A DNA stretch of 64,000 nucleotides from DASXHY01 sp036272195 (GCA_036272195.1 DATAZE010000060.1:31446-95445); one strand, 5' to 3'; positions 15,359 through 25,067 are shown, numbered from the stretch's first letter. Notes: generated by a model not told the origin, from the letters alone. Made by a program: numbers and translations.

Positions 15359-17544
15359 GGAGCGTTTGCGTCGTCGTTGTTCGGGGCGGGCGGATGATTT
15401 TCTCCGGTTGGATCAACGGGGACATCGAGCCGGATGAGGGTGCCTTTTCCGGGCGTGCTTTGGAACGAGGCCTGCCCGCGCAGGCGCGTGGCGCGCTCGC
15501 GAATGCCGAGCAGCCCGAAGTGGCCTTCTGCGGGACCGGGATGGCTCGTGGTCGAGAAGCCTTTGCCGTTGTCTTCAATCTCGAGGCGAACGGAATCGGC
15601 AGCGTAATCGAGCAGCACTTTGGCAGTGGTGGCGCCGGAATGTTTCACGACGTTGGTAACGGATTCCTGGGCGATGCGGAGAAGATTTTCCTCGATGATT
15701 TCCGGCAACGGACGGACCAACCCGCGGGCTTCGACGGCGACGTGGATTCCGGTGCCGTTGGTGGCTTCCTTGGCGGAAGTTTGCAGGGCGCTGGGCAAAT
15801 TAAATTGTTCGAGCGCGCGGGAACGCAAGTCCCACACGGAGCGGCGCACTTCGATCTGGCCCTGGGTGACCATGTTTCGGGCCATTTCGAGGAAACGATC
15901 GGTGTCCGCCGGGGCGCGTTCGAGGCTTTTGGAGGCGGCGTCCATTTGAAGCGCGATGCCGGTGAGGGTCTGTTCGAGGGTGTCGTGAAGCTCCTGGGCG
16001 AGCCGGGTGCGCTCGGTGAGGACGGCGCGGAATTGCAGTTGGGCCTCCTTGCGGGCGGTGATTTGAAATTGCAACTGCTCCGTTCGCTCGCGGACGCGGT
16101 TATCGAGTTCATCGTGCGCGCGTTGCAATTCCACCTGCGCGTGCTCTTTTTCGCGGACCAATCGTTGCAAGGTGGAATTTCTTTTTGAAACCATGACCGA
16201 CCAGCTCGCGACGAGTATTAAAATCAAAATGGCCGCCGTCAGGCCGATGAGAAGGCGTTGCGGCGTGAGCCAGCTGGGTTGGCGCAGGATGCGCACTGCG
16301 TTCGGGCTGGCGAGAAGAATGCGGAAGGAATCGACCGCGCCATCGGCATTGATTTCAGTCAGGCAGACGCCGGACACTTCCACGATGCTGCCGAGCGGAA
16401 CCGAAGCGAGCGCATTGACTCCCGCCTGCTGATCGGATTCGGCGGTGAATAGCACATTGCTGCTTTGCAGCACCAACGTGGCGCGCGTGTGGGCCGGTGT
16501 GACCCGCTGTTGATTGAAAACCCGCGTGGTGCGGTCGACGGCCTTGGCGTTCAAGCAGACATAATCCGCGTGGTGCAATCCGCCGAGGATTTCGCTGACG
16601 GTGATCCGGGATGGCTGAAGCGTCACGGATGCCCCATCAGTTTTCCGCAACACTGCGTCTTCCAATACCGGCAAATACTGTTCGATACCCGGGAAACCGA
16701 CCGCTTCAACCGCGTCGCCCGGTTGAAAAGTGGTCCATTGGTGGCTTTGCACTCGCAGGCCGCCAGTGCCGTCTTCCAGAAAAAGATCCTCGCCGGGCCG
16801 TTGCAGGGTGAGAATGCCGCGCACGTGCACGCGCTGATTGAGCGGAACGTCCTGGCGATATTGCGCCACGCTGTTGAGGGGAATAACGGGCGCGCGAAAA
16901 GGGTCCGAGTCCTCGAAGCGGCTGACGACGAAATCGCCGGGGACGGGAACATAAATTTCTGGCGAGATGAGATGCCGCAAGGAACGATTGTGAGATTCCG
17001 CGGCGGTGCCGCGCACGCGCACTTCGGCGGCGATGAGGCGTTGCGGGTCGAGCTTTCGATCGGGCGGAATATAAGCGCGGAAGCGGTAGCCGCCGGCAGC
17101 CAAATCCACGGCGAGACGTCCGCCCTCATTGCGCGCATCCCGGATGGTTCCGGAAATTTCGATTCGCTGGCTGTCTTCCGCACCGGAAATCAGGCGCTCG
17201 ATGTTGATCGACTTGGGCGTGGGCAGGGGGCCGGTCCCGAGTTTAACCAGTTTGGGCGCAGTGATGATCGGCGCGAATGCGCCGGGATGAGTGATGCCAG
17301 TGACCTCAAGAATATCGCCCGGGCTTGGTCGCTCGCCATTGGCGTTGTCTACAAAAACGCCGCCGGTGGTGTCCTGAATGAAAAACCGGCCTTTCAACGC
17401 CGGGTCCGCCGCGGTGACAGTGCCGCGAACGACCACCGGCAGGGAGAGCGCGGCGCGTTCGGGAGGCAACGAAATCACGTCTTCGGCATTGGTCAACCAT
17501 CCGTTTCCGCCTTGGGCAAAAACGGTTGTGGTCGCTGCCAGCAA
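15355..17544 (-). CDS. Sensor histidine kinase with tandem OB-fold-like sensor (HisKA_3)
   Basis: From the TTG at 17544 this is a 729-residue protein. Residues ~1-430 are extracytoplasmic and look like four tandem OB-fold-type beta domains; the clearest are LPVVVRGTVTAADPALKG then RFFIQDTTGGVFVDNANG, and VHVRGILTLQRPGEDLFLED. One transmembrane helix (LIGLTAAILILILVASWSVM, ~432-453) leads to a coiled coil (HAQVELQRAHDELDNRVRER), then a HisKA_3 dimerisation domain with H520 in AQELHDTLEQTLTGIA and an HATPase_c domain with RIAQESVTNVVKHSG, LEIEDNGKGFS and GLLGIRERA. The signal peptide continues upstream of the TTG (FTFRANFISVLLL), where no ATG, GTG or TTG exists before the stop at 17605; an ATT at 17578-17580 is a possible true start. 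The ligand is unknown. Confidence 0.9.
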   Translation of the reverse strand: MLAATTTVFAQGGNGWLTNAEDVISLPPERAALSLPVVVRGTVTAADPALKGRFFIQDTTGGVFVDNANGERPSPGDILEVTGITHPGAFAPIITAPKLVKLGTGPLPTPKSINIERLISGAEDSQRIEISGTIRDARNEGGRLAVDLAAGGYRFRAYIPPDRKLDPQRLIAAEVRVRGTAAESHNRSLRHLISPEIYVPVPGDFVVSRFEDSDPFRAPVIPLNSVAQYRQDVPLNQRVHVRGILTLQRPGEDLFLEDGTGGLRVQSHQWTTFQPGDAVEAVGFPGIEQYLPVLEDAVLRKTDGASVTLQPSRITVSEILGGLHHADYVCLNAKAVDRTTRVFNQQRVTPAHTRATLVLQSSNVLFTAESDQQAGVNALASVPLGSIVEVSGVCLTEINADGAVDSFRILLASPNAVRILRQPSWLTPQRLLIGLTAAILILILVASWSVMVSKRNSTLQRLVREKEHAQVELQRAHDELDNRVRERTEQLQFQITARKEAQLQFRAVLTERTRLAQELHDTLEQTLTGIALQMDAASKSLERAPADTDRFLEMARNMVTQGQIEVRRSVWDLRSRALEQFNLPSALQTSAKEATNGTGIHVAVEARGLVRPLPEIIEENLLRIAQESVTNVVKHSGATTAKVLLDYAADSVRLEIEDNGKGFSTTSHPGPAEGHFGLLGIRERATRLRGQASFQSTPGKGTLIRLDVPVDPTGENHPPAPNNDDANAP

Positions 17545-17700
17545 AAGAACTGAGATAAAATTGGCGCGAAACGTAAAAATGTTTTCGGGCGGGGTTTTAA
17601 TTTTTTACCGCAACTTTATTACAGGTTTCGAAATGGTCGTTGTCCAGAAATTTTATGGACCAGGCACGTCGGCCATGATGCCGCTTGTTTGGACTGAATT

Positions 17701-17773
17701 CACCCCTCGAAAGAGGGGTGCTGAAGCAGATTCGCGCGCGGTGAAGATCGATCAGCGCAGACTAACGTCTGCG
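17701..17773. repeat. Two interspersed hairpins in the GH38/kinase spacer
   Basis: CACCCCTC-GAAA-GAGGGGTG (17701-17720) is an 8-bp stem with a GAAA tetraloop. CGCAGAC-TAAC-GTCTGCG (17756-17773) is a 7-bp stem. Both have the look of dispersed REP-like palindromes. The spacer 17581-17794 contains nothing else recognised. Confidence 0.5.
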
Positions 17774-17794
17774 GCTACGATATTTTTGGATGCC

Positions 17795-20700
17795 TCAGCG
17801 CTTTAATTGAAGCGCGGTCCTTCCGGTGAAGTCGTCGTACAACGGAAGAGCGGCTACAGTGGCGTCGTTTTCATCGTGGGCCATGGTTACCGCGACGACA
17901 CGAATGTGCGGGTTGTCGGGCAAGGTCAACGTTTTGGCACCGTTAAGGACATCGAAATGGTATTTGAACAGGTAACTGTAATTGTAAACCTCATCATTGC
18001 CGTCCTGCTGATGACGATGTGAACAGAACCACGCCAGCGAATCGCGCTTGATGAAGCCGGCGTCGAGACGATCCAGCAGATTGGTCACGGAATAGGTCAA
18101 TGCCTGGACTGGACCTTGAAAAACGCGATTGTCCCATTGCCCGATGTAGCCGGACCAATCTTCGATACGCAACGGCATCGGGCGGCCGTCCACTTTGAAA
18201 GTGGTTTCGGCGTCACCGTGGACAGCCATGGCGAGCAGGTAGATGCGATTGAATTTTCCCTGCGGCAACGAAACGGTCTGGCCCTGGCAAGACACGGCAT
18301 TTTCTTTGCCGTTTTCCGTCGGCCCGATTTGAAACTGGACGCCTTCCGCAACCACGGTGTCGCCAATCATCTCGGCGGGAATGGTTGTGCCGCCATCATC
18401 GCAGCCGCCGTCATATTTGGAATCGTTGAAGCTGAAAATGTCCAGGTTGTAGGGAAGTTTCACGGGGACCGATATGGGGGGCGCCAACTTTGCGGGAGCG
18501 GTGAGGCGCAGGCCTAACGACCGAAGTTGATACGGCTTGAAATCCAGCGCGAGAGTTTCACCGCTGTTGGCGACAGTGCCGAGCGGTTGCTCGAGGCCAT
18601 TCAGTTCAACCGCCTGCGCTACGCCGTTTGCCCCAGTCAGTTCAACGGTCTTCGAGCCGGCTCCGTCTAATTCCTGGAGGCGGACGACGACTTGATCGCC
18701 GTCTTCCGCCATTTTGATCGCGCGGACAGCGACATCGTCCGAACTCAGATGCAACAGGCTGAAGCTGCGGCCCAATTTGCCTGCGTGCGGCTCGGTGCGG
18801 AACACGAACAACGGCTGGCCGAGGCGCGCGGCTTGCCAGTCCGATTTTCCCTTCCGCCAATCGCCCTGGTGGCCGTAAATGCCATAGACAAAATCATGCT
18901 TTCCCCAGTCCTGATATTGCTGTTCACGGTATTCGCGGGCATTTTCCAAACCGGGCGTGTAAAGCAAAGTCAGGCGGAGAAGATTGTCCGACGGTTTGTC
19001 GCTGCCGTATTTGGTGTCGTTGAGGATCGACACCCCGTAGCGTCCGCCGGTACCGGTGAGGTCGAACCATTGATGGCTGGGGACCTCATATTTTTTGGGA
19101 TCATTATTGCCGCGCTGGATTTTGCCAAGGTCCCAATTATAGGTCGCCAGCGGGTTGCTGACTAAGAGGGGAAAGGTGGCTTTCAACGCGCAAGCTTTGC
19201 CCTGCCAATCGATGTGAGTTTTGATTTCAATCCGGTTTCCGGCGTCGCCGGCCGCGAGGCTGATGGTCTGGATGAAAATGGAATTTTCCGCCCGCCGCGT
19301 TACTTCGATGGCGGCGCGCACGGGCCCGTTTTCAATCGTGCGGAAAGTCACCGGACCGTCCACGTAACCGCGCGGCGCGTTGGATTGGTCTTCCCAATCC
19401 ATATTCCACGCCGGCCATTCGCGCGGGTTTTCGGTTTGAAAAGCGAGCCGGGCGGGCGCGGAAAGCAGTTCTTTGCCCGCAATATTATCAACCACACTGG
19501 CGATATCGCCCGCGTCATTCAACCTGACATGATAGCGGGCGTTATACAAAGAGCGCTCGGACGCCTGCGGCACGCTGGATAATGTCAGCGCGGTGGTTGG
19601 TTGGACGGAGTAGACCGCAAAACCGACGGAAGGGACTTTGGCGAGAAAGCAAAAATGATATTTGCCGTTGTCCGCGGAAAGCAATTGCGTGGGCACGGGT
19701 TTGCCTTCGCCGTCAAAAACCTGGAGGCGAGTGGTTGAATCGGGAAATTCCAATTCAGCTTCGGCCACGTCTTCGCGCGCGATCGAGAGCGGATTGTAAA
19801 CGACGAGCGGCACGCCATCGGCGCGCGTATCCAACGCTCGCGCCACGCCGCCCACGGCGTTCTGCAAGGTTTCAGCGAAGCAATTCATGGCAATGATTTC
19901 GTCGTTCCAGGTGAATTCGTAGGCCTTGGGAAGCGATGTGCCGGGGAGCAGGTCGTGGAACTGGCCGCCGAGGACCAATTCCCACGCGCGGCGCAATTTC
20001 TCGCGCGGATACGGTGCGGCATTGAGCATCCAGGCGGCGACGGAAGCGCGCTCGGCGGCGTCGGCGAGCAATTCGTTTTTCCGGTTCCATCGCTTCATGT
20101 AAGCTTCGGAAGTAAGGGAGCCCGCGGAATGTTCGGTAAGCAGCAGGTCTCCTTTGTAGACGGGCAGTTTCGCTTTTTGAGCGTCCGTGATGTCGTTAAA
20201 CATCTGGTCAGCCCGGCCAGAAAAAACATGCACCGGGCCGTCGGTGTGAAGCGAGGTTTCCAGCCACCGCACCGAACGCTGCGAAGGCGCGCCGCCGCGA
20301 TCGCCGGTTCCATAATACAGGAAATCGGCGAAAACGCCGCTGGTCTGGCCGTCTTTCTCGAGGCGCTCGTTCAAGGTTTTGCTGGTGGCCGCGTTCTCCT
20401 TAATCTCGGAGTTGTAGCTGCCGGCGTTCAAAGCGGCGATGACGGAATTACCATCCGGGCCTTGCCAAACGCCGACGTTAAACGGAATGCCAACGGCGGA
20501 ACCCCAGGTCAGTTTTTGGGTCGAGAAACCGCGCAGACCGCAATGCGCGAGCACGGACGGCAGCGAAGCCGGAAAACCGAAGCAATCCGGAATCATGTAT
20601 TCGCTGCTCTCGGTGCCGAATTCTTTTTTGAAATATTCGTGGCCGAGCAAAATCTGGCGGAGAAGCGATTCCGAGGAGGGAATGTTGACGTCATTTTCCT

Positions 20701-21049
20701 CCCACGATGAACCCGCGGGAAACCAGCGTCCCTGCGCCACCCACTGGCGGACTTTTTCGTAGTCGCGCGGGTGATATTCCTTCATGAACTGATAGCGATT
20801 GGCGCCGGTCCAGTTGAAGACGTAATCCGGGTAGCGTTCGAACAGGGGTTCGTTTTCGTTGACGGTGTTGGGAATGAACTCGGAGATGACCTGCGGATAG
20901 GTCCAACGCCATTGCGTATCCAGATGCGAATAGCCGATCTCGTAGAGGACTTTTTCTTTGGAGAGGTCCGGCGATTTGGGCGGCTCGCCGGCGATGAGAT
21001 TCAGGCCCAAAAAACACGAGGTGATCGAGAGTGGGACGTTCAATTTCAT
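17795..21049 (-). CDS. GH38 alpha-mannosidase, secreted
   Basis: This is a 1084-residue protein with an N-terminal signal (VPLSITSCFLGLNLIA). The GH38 catalytic domain begins at once. YEIGYSHLDTQWRW provides the zinc ligands H42 and D44, and YMIPDCFGFPASLPSVL provides D155, the expected nucleophile and zinc ligand of this retaining, zinc-dependent family. The middle and C-terminal beta domains (~480-830, for example GDAGNRIEIKTHIDWQG) are as expected for GH38. The last ~190 residues (VKLPYNLDIFSFNDSKYDGG, FKVDGRPMPLRIEDWSGYIG) form an extra beta-sandwich domain. The enzyme should release alpha-mannose from N-glycan or mannan fragments, consistent with GH125 and GH92 genes further right. It is transcribed towards the two-component genes and followed by a spacer with hairpin repeats. 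Confidence 0.92.
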   Translation of the reverse strand: MKLNVPLSITSCFLGLNLIAGEPPKSPDLSKEKVLYEIGYSHLDTQWRWTYPQVISEFIPNTVNENEPLFERYPDYVFNWTGANRYQFMKEYHPRDYEKVRQWVAQGRWFPAGSSWEENDVNIPSSESLLRQILLGHEYFKKEFGTESSEYMIPDCFGFPASLPSVLAHCGLRGFSTQKLTWGSAVGIPFNVGVWQGPDGNSVIAALNAGSYNSEIKENAATSKTLNERLEKDGQTSGVFADFLYYGTGDRGGAPSQRSVRWLETSLHTDGPVHVFSGRADQMFNDITDAQKAKLPVYKGDLLLTEHSAGSLTSEAYMKRWNRKNELLADAAERASVAAWMLNAAPYPREKLRRAWELVLGGQFHDLLPGTSLPKAYEFTWNDEIIAMNCFAETLQNAVGGVARALDTRADGVPLVVYNPLSIAREDVAEAELEFPDSTTRLQVFDGEGKPVPTQLLSADNGKYHFCFLAKVPSVGFAVYSVQPTTALTLSSVPQASERSLYNARYHVRLNDAGDIASVVDNIAGKELLSAPARLAFQTENPREWPAWNMDWEDQSNAPRGYVDGPVTFRTIENGPVRAAIEVTRRAENSIFIQTISLAAGDAGNRIEIKTHIDWQGKACALKATFPLLVSNPLATYNWDLGKIQRGNNDPKKYEVPSHQWFDLTGTGGRYGVSILNDTKYGSDKPSDNLLRLTLLYTPGLENAREYREQQYQDWGKHDFVYGIYGHQGDWRKGKSDWQAARLGQPLFVFRTEPHAGKLGRSFSLLHLSSDDVAVRAIKMAEDGDQVVVRLQELDGAGSKTVELTGANGVAQAVELNGLEQPLGTVANSGETLALDFKPYQLRSLGLRLTAPAKLAPPISVPVKLPYNLDIFSFNDSKYDGGCDDGGTTIPAEMIGDTVVAEGVQFQIGPTENGKENAVSCQGQTVSLPQGKFNRIYLLAMAVHGDAETTFKVDGRPMPLRIEDWSGYIGQWDNRVFQGPVQALTYSVTNLLDRLDAGFIKRDSLAWFCSHRHQQDGNDEVYNYSYLFKYHFDVLNGAKTLTLPDNPHIRVVAVTMAHDENDATVAALPLYDDFTGRTALQLKR

Positions 21050-21060
21050 AGGGACATGAA

Positions 21061-21120
21061 AGTGGCATGGGCGTCGCGCCCGTAAGAACTGAAACGCACG
21101 GGCGAGACGCCCGTGCCACT
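21061..21120. repeat. 60-bp palindromic interspersed repeat, copy A
   Basis: AGTGGCATGGGCGTCGCGCC at the left end and its near complement at the right end (ending GCCCGTGCCACT) form a 60-bp inverted repeat with a 12-base centre. It matches the element at 29454-29513 in length and nearly in sequence. If translated it gives the familiar spurious peptide HGRDARAT. It lies just upstream of the GH38 gene, so it could affect that promoter or transcript. Confidence 0.8.
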
Positions 21121-21158
21121 AAGGCCAGGAAGAAATTGGGGTCCGGTTGCGCGGTGTC

Positions 21159-23672
21159 TCAGCATCCTATTTTGGATTTAAGAAACGCGCAAAGCCGCTC
21201 GGGATTCTGTTCTTTTTCGATGCTTTCGCGGAAGCTTTCGTGCGTAACCTGGCGCGCCAGCGCGGAAATAATTTTCATGTGCTCGGTCGCGCTGTCACTT
21301 TCGTGGATGACCATGAGAATGACCACGCGAACGGGTTTGTCATCGAGCGAATTCCAGGGGACGGGTTCGGCAAATTTGAGCACCACCACGGAGTTGGCGT
21401 TGACCGCGCTGCTCTTGCAGTGCGGGATGGCAAAGCCGTGGCCGAACCCGGTGGAATAATTGGCTTCACGTTTCCAAATCGCCTCTTCCACGGCGCGCGG
21501 TTGCTCGGTGCGCCCGTGGATATAAAGCAAATCCACGCCGCGCTTAATGGCTTCCTCCTTGGTGGTGGCATCGGCATTGATGACGACCATCTCCGGAGCG
21601 AGCAGCGGCAACGAATGCTGCGCGGAAAATTTATCGAGCAGCACGCCGACTTCATCGGCGGTGGCGCACTTCAGCGCAGCGGCAAACAACTGCTGGCAGT
21701 CGGGCAGGTCGAGCCGGGATAATTCCGCCTTGAGACCTGCGATCGCCGGCGCGGACACGCTGATTTCGTTCAAGCCGAGGCCGGCCAGCAGGGGCAGGTA
21801 ACGTATTTGACCGCCCATTTCACCACAGAGGCCGATCCATTTCTTGTTGGCGCGGGCGGCATCGACGATTTGCTTGAGCAACCGCAGGAACGCAGGCTGG
21901 AGCGGATTGTAAAGCGAGGCGATGCGCGAATCGGCGCGGTCCACAGCCATGAAGTACTGCAACAGGTCGTTGGAGCCGATGCTGAAGAAATCGACTTCCC
22001 GGCAGAACTCTTCCAACGCAAACGCGGCCGAAGGCACTTCGATCATCGCGCCGATTTGCATCTTTTTATCAAAAGGTTTGGATTCAGCGATGCAAAGGGC
22101 CTGTTCCTCGGCGATTATTTTTTTAGCCCACCGGATTTCCTCAAGCCGCGAAATCATCGGGATCATGATGCGGAGCGGCCCGTGGGCGGAGGCACGAACA
22201 AGGGCCCGCACCTGTATCCGGAAGAGGGATTCGAACTGCGGATAAATCCGCACCGCGCGATAGCCGAGAAATGGATTTTGTTCGGCAGCCAGGTTTAAAT
22301 AACTCAGGGCCTTGTCGCCGCCGACATCCATGGTGCGGATAATCACCTGCCGGCCATTGGCGGCTTCAATCACACGATTATAAATCTCGTGCTGTTCGGC
22401 TTCGTCCGGCGCCGAAGCGCGGTCGAGGAAAAGCATTTCCGTGCGGAACAAGCCAATGCCTTCCGCGCCGGCGGTGAAAGCACGGTCGGCCTCTTCGAAA
22501 GTGGCGATATTGGCAGCGATCTCAATGGCATGACCGTCACGCGTGGTTGCGAGTTTGCCGCCGAAGTTCCGAAGGACAGCCTGCCGCCCATCCAGGCGCT
22601 GATGTTCCATCGTGTAATAACGGCGCGCGGTATCGGTGAGATTGGTTACCAGGACGCCGATGTCCGCATCCACGACGGCCTGGGCTTTTTCGGCGAGGCC
22701 TTCGATATTTTCGACGCCCACCAGCGTGGGCACGCCGAAAGAGCGCGCGAGGATGACGGTATGAGACGTTGTCCCGGCTTCAGCGAGGACCAGTCCCTTG
22801 AGAAGGCGGCAGTCCAGAAAGAGGAATTGGCAGGGCGTGAGGGAATCAGCCACGACGATGGAATCTTCCGTCAACGTCAGGCTGCGGGTGGCGGTTTCGT
22901 TGCCATAAACGCGCTGCAACAACTGGGCGCAAACGTCCTGGATATCCAGCACCCGTTCGTGCAGCAACGGGTTCTCGCTGTCGGAAAAAACTTTCGTAAA
23001 ACGCGCTTCCGCGTCGGCAATGGCGCCCGCGGCGGTGCGGTGGCGGGCGGCGATTGCGTCCAGCAGGCAGGCGCGAAATTCTTCGTCGCGAGCGAGCGAA
23101 CGGTGCGCCACAAGCAGGTCGCTTTCGATTCCTTTTCCGGCAGCGCTGGCGCGCCGGCCGTACCAGGCAATCAATTCATCGAGCGCATCATTCACGCGCC
23201 GTTGTTCGGCCAGGGTGTCGACGACATCATCCATCGGCAAGCCATCGGGAACATTGAAGCCGCCCGCGCGGACGATTTGCCCCTGCGCGATTCCGGGAAC
23301 GACCGCAGTGCCGCGGCGGAAAACCGCGCCGCTTTTTTCCAGGCAACGCGGCAGTTCGAGTTCGCCTTCGGAGGCGGTAAACGTGGGCAACTCGGTTTCC
23401 TGGCGGGGCAGGGTGTTGCGGATGAAAGCACCGAGCGCGGCAATGGCGCGTTCCTCGTCCAGGCCGCTGACTTTCAAGAGGCAGGGATCACTGAACCGGA
23501 TGTCCGCGCCGACGATGGATAAAATACTTTTGGCGTTGGCGGAGCGGCCGGTGCGCTGGTTGAGCAACACAACGTCCGCGGTAAACGTACGGGCCACCTC
23601 TTCCAGAGCGCTCGCGGGGCGGGCGTGAACGCCATTCGGCAACGGACAGGAAAAGGAGAAATCGAGCGGCAT
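21159..23672 (-). CDS. PTS multiphosphoryl transfer protein, HPr-EI-EIIA(Fru) fusion
   Basis: This ~837-residue protein carries the soluble phosphotransferase chain in one polypeptide. Numbering from the ATG at 23672, an HPr domain comes first (residues ~1-90) with H16 in LPNGVHARPAS. An Enzyme I region follows (~110-670), with the phospho-histidine H304 in AGTTSHTVILARSFGVPTLV and C616 in GLCGEMGG. Last is a fructose-type EIIA domain (~690-837), with H751 in AIPHCKSS. It should pass phosphate from PEP to the IIB protein encoded just upstream, giving sugar-1-phosphate or 6-phosphate on uptake. The ATG at 23672 leaves a 4-bp gap from the IIB stop; a TTG at 23690 would overlap it. Domain order matches FrwA/FryA-type fusions, with HPr at the N-terminus and IIA at the C-terminus. 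Confidence 0.95.
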   Translation of the reverse strand: MPLDFSFSCPLPNGVHARPASALEEVARTFTADVVLLNQRTGRSANAKSILSIVGADIRFSDPCLLKVSGLDEERAIAALGAFIRNTLPRQETELPTFTASEGELELPRCLEKSGAVFRRGTAVVPGIAQGQIVRAGGFNVPDGLPMDDVVDTLAEQRRVNDALDELIAWYGRRASAAGKGIESDLLVAHRSLARDEEFRACLLDAIAARHRTAAGAIADAEARFTKVFSDSENPLLHERVLDIQDVCAQLLQRVYGNETATRSLTLTEDSIVVADSLTPCQFLFLDCRLLKGLVLAEAGTTSHTVILARSFGVPTLVGVENIEGLAEKAQAVVDADIGVLVTNLTDTARRYYTMEHQRLDGRQAVLRNFGGKLATTRDGHAIEIAANIATFEEADRAFTAGAEGIGLFRTEMLFLDRASAPDEAEQHEIYNRVIEAANGRQVIIRTMDVGGDKALSYLNLAAEQNPFLGYRAVRIYPQFESLFRIQVRALVRASAHGPLRIMIPMISRLEEIRWAKKIIAEEQALCIAESKPFDKKMQIGAMIEVPSAAFALEEFCREVDFFSIGSNDLLQYFMAVDRADSRIASLYNPLQPAFLRLLKQIVDAARANKKWIGLCGEMGGQIRYLPLLAGLGLNEISVSAPAIAGLKAELSRLDLPDCQQLFAAALKCATADEVGVLLDKFSAQHSLPLLAPEMVVINADATTKEEAIKRGVDLLYIHGRTEQPRAVEEAIWKREANYSTGFGHGFAIPHCKSSAVNANSVVVLKFAEPVPWNSLDDKPVRVVILMVIHESDSATEHMKIISALARQVTHESFRESIEKEQNPERLCAFLKSKIGC

Positions 23673-23676
23673 GAAA

Positions 23677-23970
23677 TCAGATCTGGGCAAATATCGCTTC
23701 CGGGTTCTTCATCGCGGCCTGGACCGGGACTTTGATTTTTCGGATGCGATCGAAACGTTCGGGTTCTTCAATGGCGATGTCCACGGCCATAATGGCGACG
23801 GCCGCGCCGTTGATTTCACTTTCGGTCAATTTATTTTCGATGCCCATGGCGCCCTGGGTTTCGACTTTGATGGAGTGGCCAAGTTTGCGGGCCGTTTTTT
23901 CCAATTGCTCGGCGGCCATATAAGTGTGGGCGATGCCCGTGGGGCACGCGGTAACAGCGACAATTTTCAT
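23677..23970 (-). CDS. PTS fructose-family EIIB component
   Basis: This 97-residue cytoplasmic protein has the phospho-cysteine C9 in the motif VTACPTGIAHTYMAAE, followed by GHSIKVETQGAMGIEN, both diagnostic of fructose/mannitol-type IIB domains. It receives phosphate from the IIA domain of the fusion protein encoded next and passes it to the sugar bound by IIC. Its start overlaps the IIC stop by 4 nt and its stop lies 4 bp before the fusion gene, so the three form one operon. A single IIB domain of this length is complete. Confidence 0.95.
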   Translation of the reverse strand: MKIVAVTACPTGIAHTYMAAEQLEKTARKLGHSIKVETQGAMGIENKLTESEINGAAVAIMAVDIAIEEPERFDRIRKIKVPVQAAMKNPEAIFAQI

Positions 23971-25067
23971 GATTTTGCTCCTTCGACAGGAGTAGACTTC
24001 TCCGTGAATTTTTTGACTGTATTGATGGCCGCAGCCGTCGTCAATGCTCCGGCTATGATGGCCACTACAAACATAATCCGGTGATCGACAACCGGCAACA
24101 CGATGGGACCGCCGTGCGGCGCGTGGTCGCCCACTCCGCCGAGCATGGCGATGGTCGAGGCGACCATCGAACCGAGCATAATGGAGGGAATGACGCGGAA
24201 CGGATCACCGGCGGCAAAGGGAATCGCGCCTTCAGTAATGCCGATCAATCCCATGCCGAGGGCGGCGAGGCCGGATTCGCGTTGTTCTTCGGTCCAGCGT
24301 TTGCGGCTCAACAAAGTGGCGAGGCCTAGGCCAAGCGGCGGGGTGCAAATGGCGGCGGCGCACGCGCCCATGATGGTGTAATTGCTTTGCTGAATCATCG
24401 CCGCTCCGAAAAAGAAGGCGGCTTTATTGACTGGGCCGCCCATGTCGAACGCAATCATTGCTCCCAGCACCATGGCCAGAAAAACTTGCGAACCGCTTTG
24501 GAGATTTTCCAGCACGTGGCCCATGTCCACCATGATGGTCGCGATGGGCACATTGAGCGCGAGCATTAACAGCCCGGCGGCCAGCGCCGACAAAATGGGA
24601 ATGATAATAATCGGCATTACCGGCTTGAAGATTTTCGGCATCGGCAATTTTTTGAGAAGATTGACTACGTGACCCGCGATCAGGCCGATGATGAGAGCGC
24701 CGAGGAAACCTGCGCTGGCGCTTTTGCCATCGACCGTTTGGGGCAACGCGGCGATAAATCCGCCAACAAATCCCGGCACCAATCCGGGTTTACCGGCCAT
24801 GCCGTAAGAGATGAACCCAGCCAGTACCGCGGGAAACAGTTCGAATGCTTTTACTCCAATGGTGAACACGTTTTGAACAAACGTGGGGCACTGGCTGATG
24901 TCCGGCGCGCCGTGCGCATCCACATGATGGAATTGAAAAGCATATGCCAGCGACAGCGCGATGAGAATTCCGCCGCAGGCAATGAAAGGAATGACATAGG
25001 AGACTCCGGTCAGGAGATATTGCTTATGCTTTTGGAGCAGTTCTTTCATGCGGTTGGGCTGTGGCAC
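23967..25067 (-). CDS. PTS fructose-family EIIC membrane permease
   Basis: This ~366-residue membrane protein is the sugar channel of the PTS. It opens with KQYLLTGVSYVIPFIACGGI, characteristic of the fructose-family IIC fold, and contains about nine further hydrophobic segments (for example VLAGFISYGMAGKPGLVPGFVGG split across a loop, and AAFFFGAAMIQQS). GLIGITEGAIPFAAGDP is the conserved substrate-site loop. It is the first gene of the operon with IIB and the HPr-EI-IIA fusion. The start is a GTG at 25067 or the ATG at 25049. The true substrate could be fructose, mannose or a related hexose. In a locus rich in mannosidases mannose is attractive, but that is inference. Confidence 0.93.
   Translation of the reverse strand: MPQPNRMKELLQKHKQYLLTGVSYVIPFIACGGILIALSLAYAFQFHHVDAHGAPDISQCPTFVQNVFTIGVKAFELFPAVLAGFISYGMAGKPGLVPGFVGGFIAALPQTVDGKSASAGFLGALIIGLIAGHVVNLLKKLPMPKIFKPVMPIIIIPILSALAAGLLMLALNVPIATIMVDMGHVLENLQSGSQVFLAMVLGAMIAFDMGGPVNKAAFFFGAAMIQQSNYTIMGACAAAICTPPLGLGLATLLSRKRWTEEQRESGLAALGMGLIGITEGAIPFAAGDPFRVIPSIMLGSMVASTIAMLGGVGDHAPHGGPIVLPVVDHRIMFVVAIIAGALTTAAAINTVKKFTEKSTPVEGAKS

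Noticed and set aside
15394..17553. Long plus-strand frames opposite the sensor kinase
   Set aside because: The minus strand encodes complete kinase motifs; the plus-strand translations are low-information shadows.
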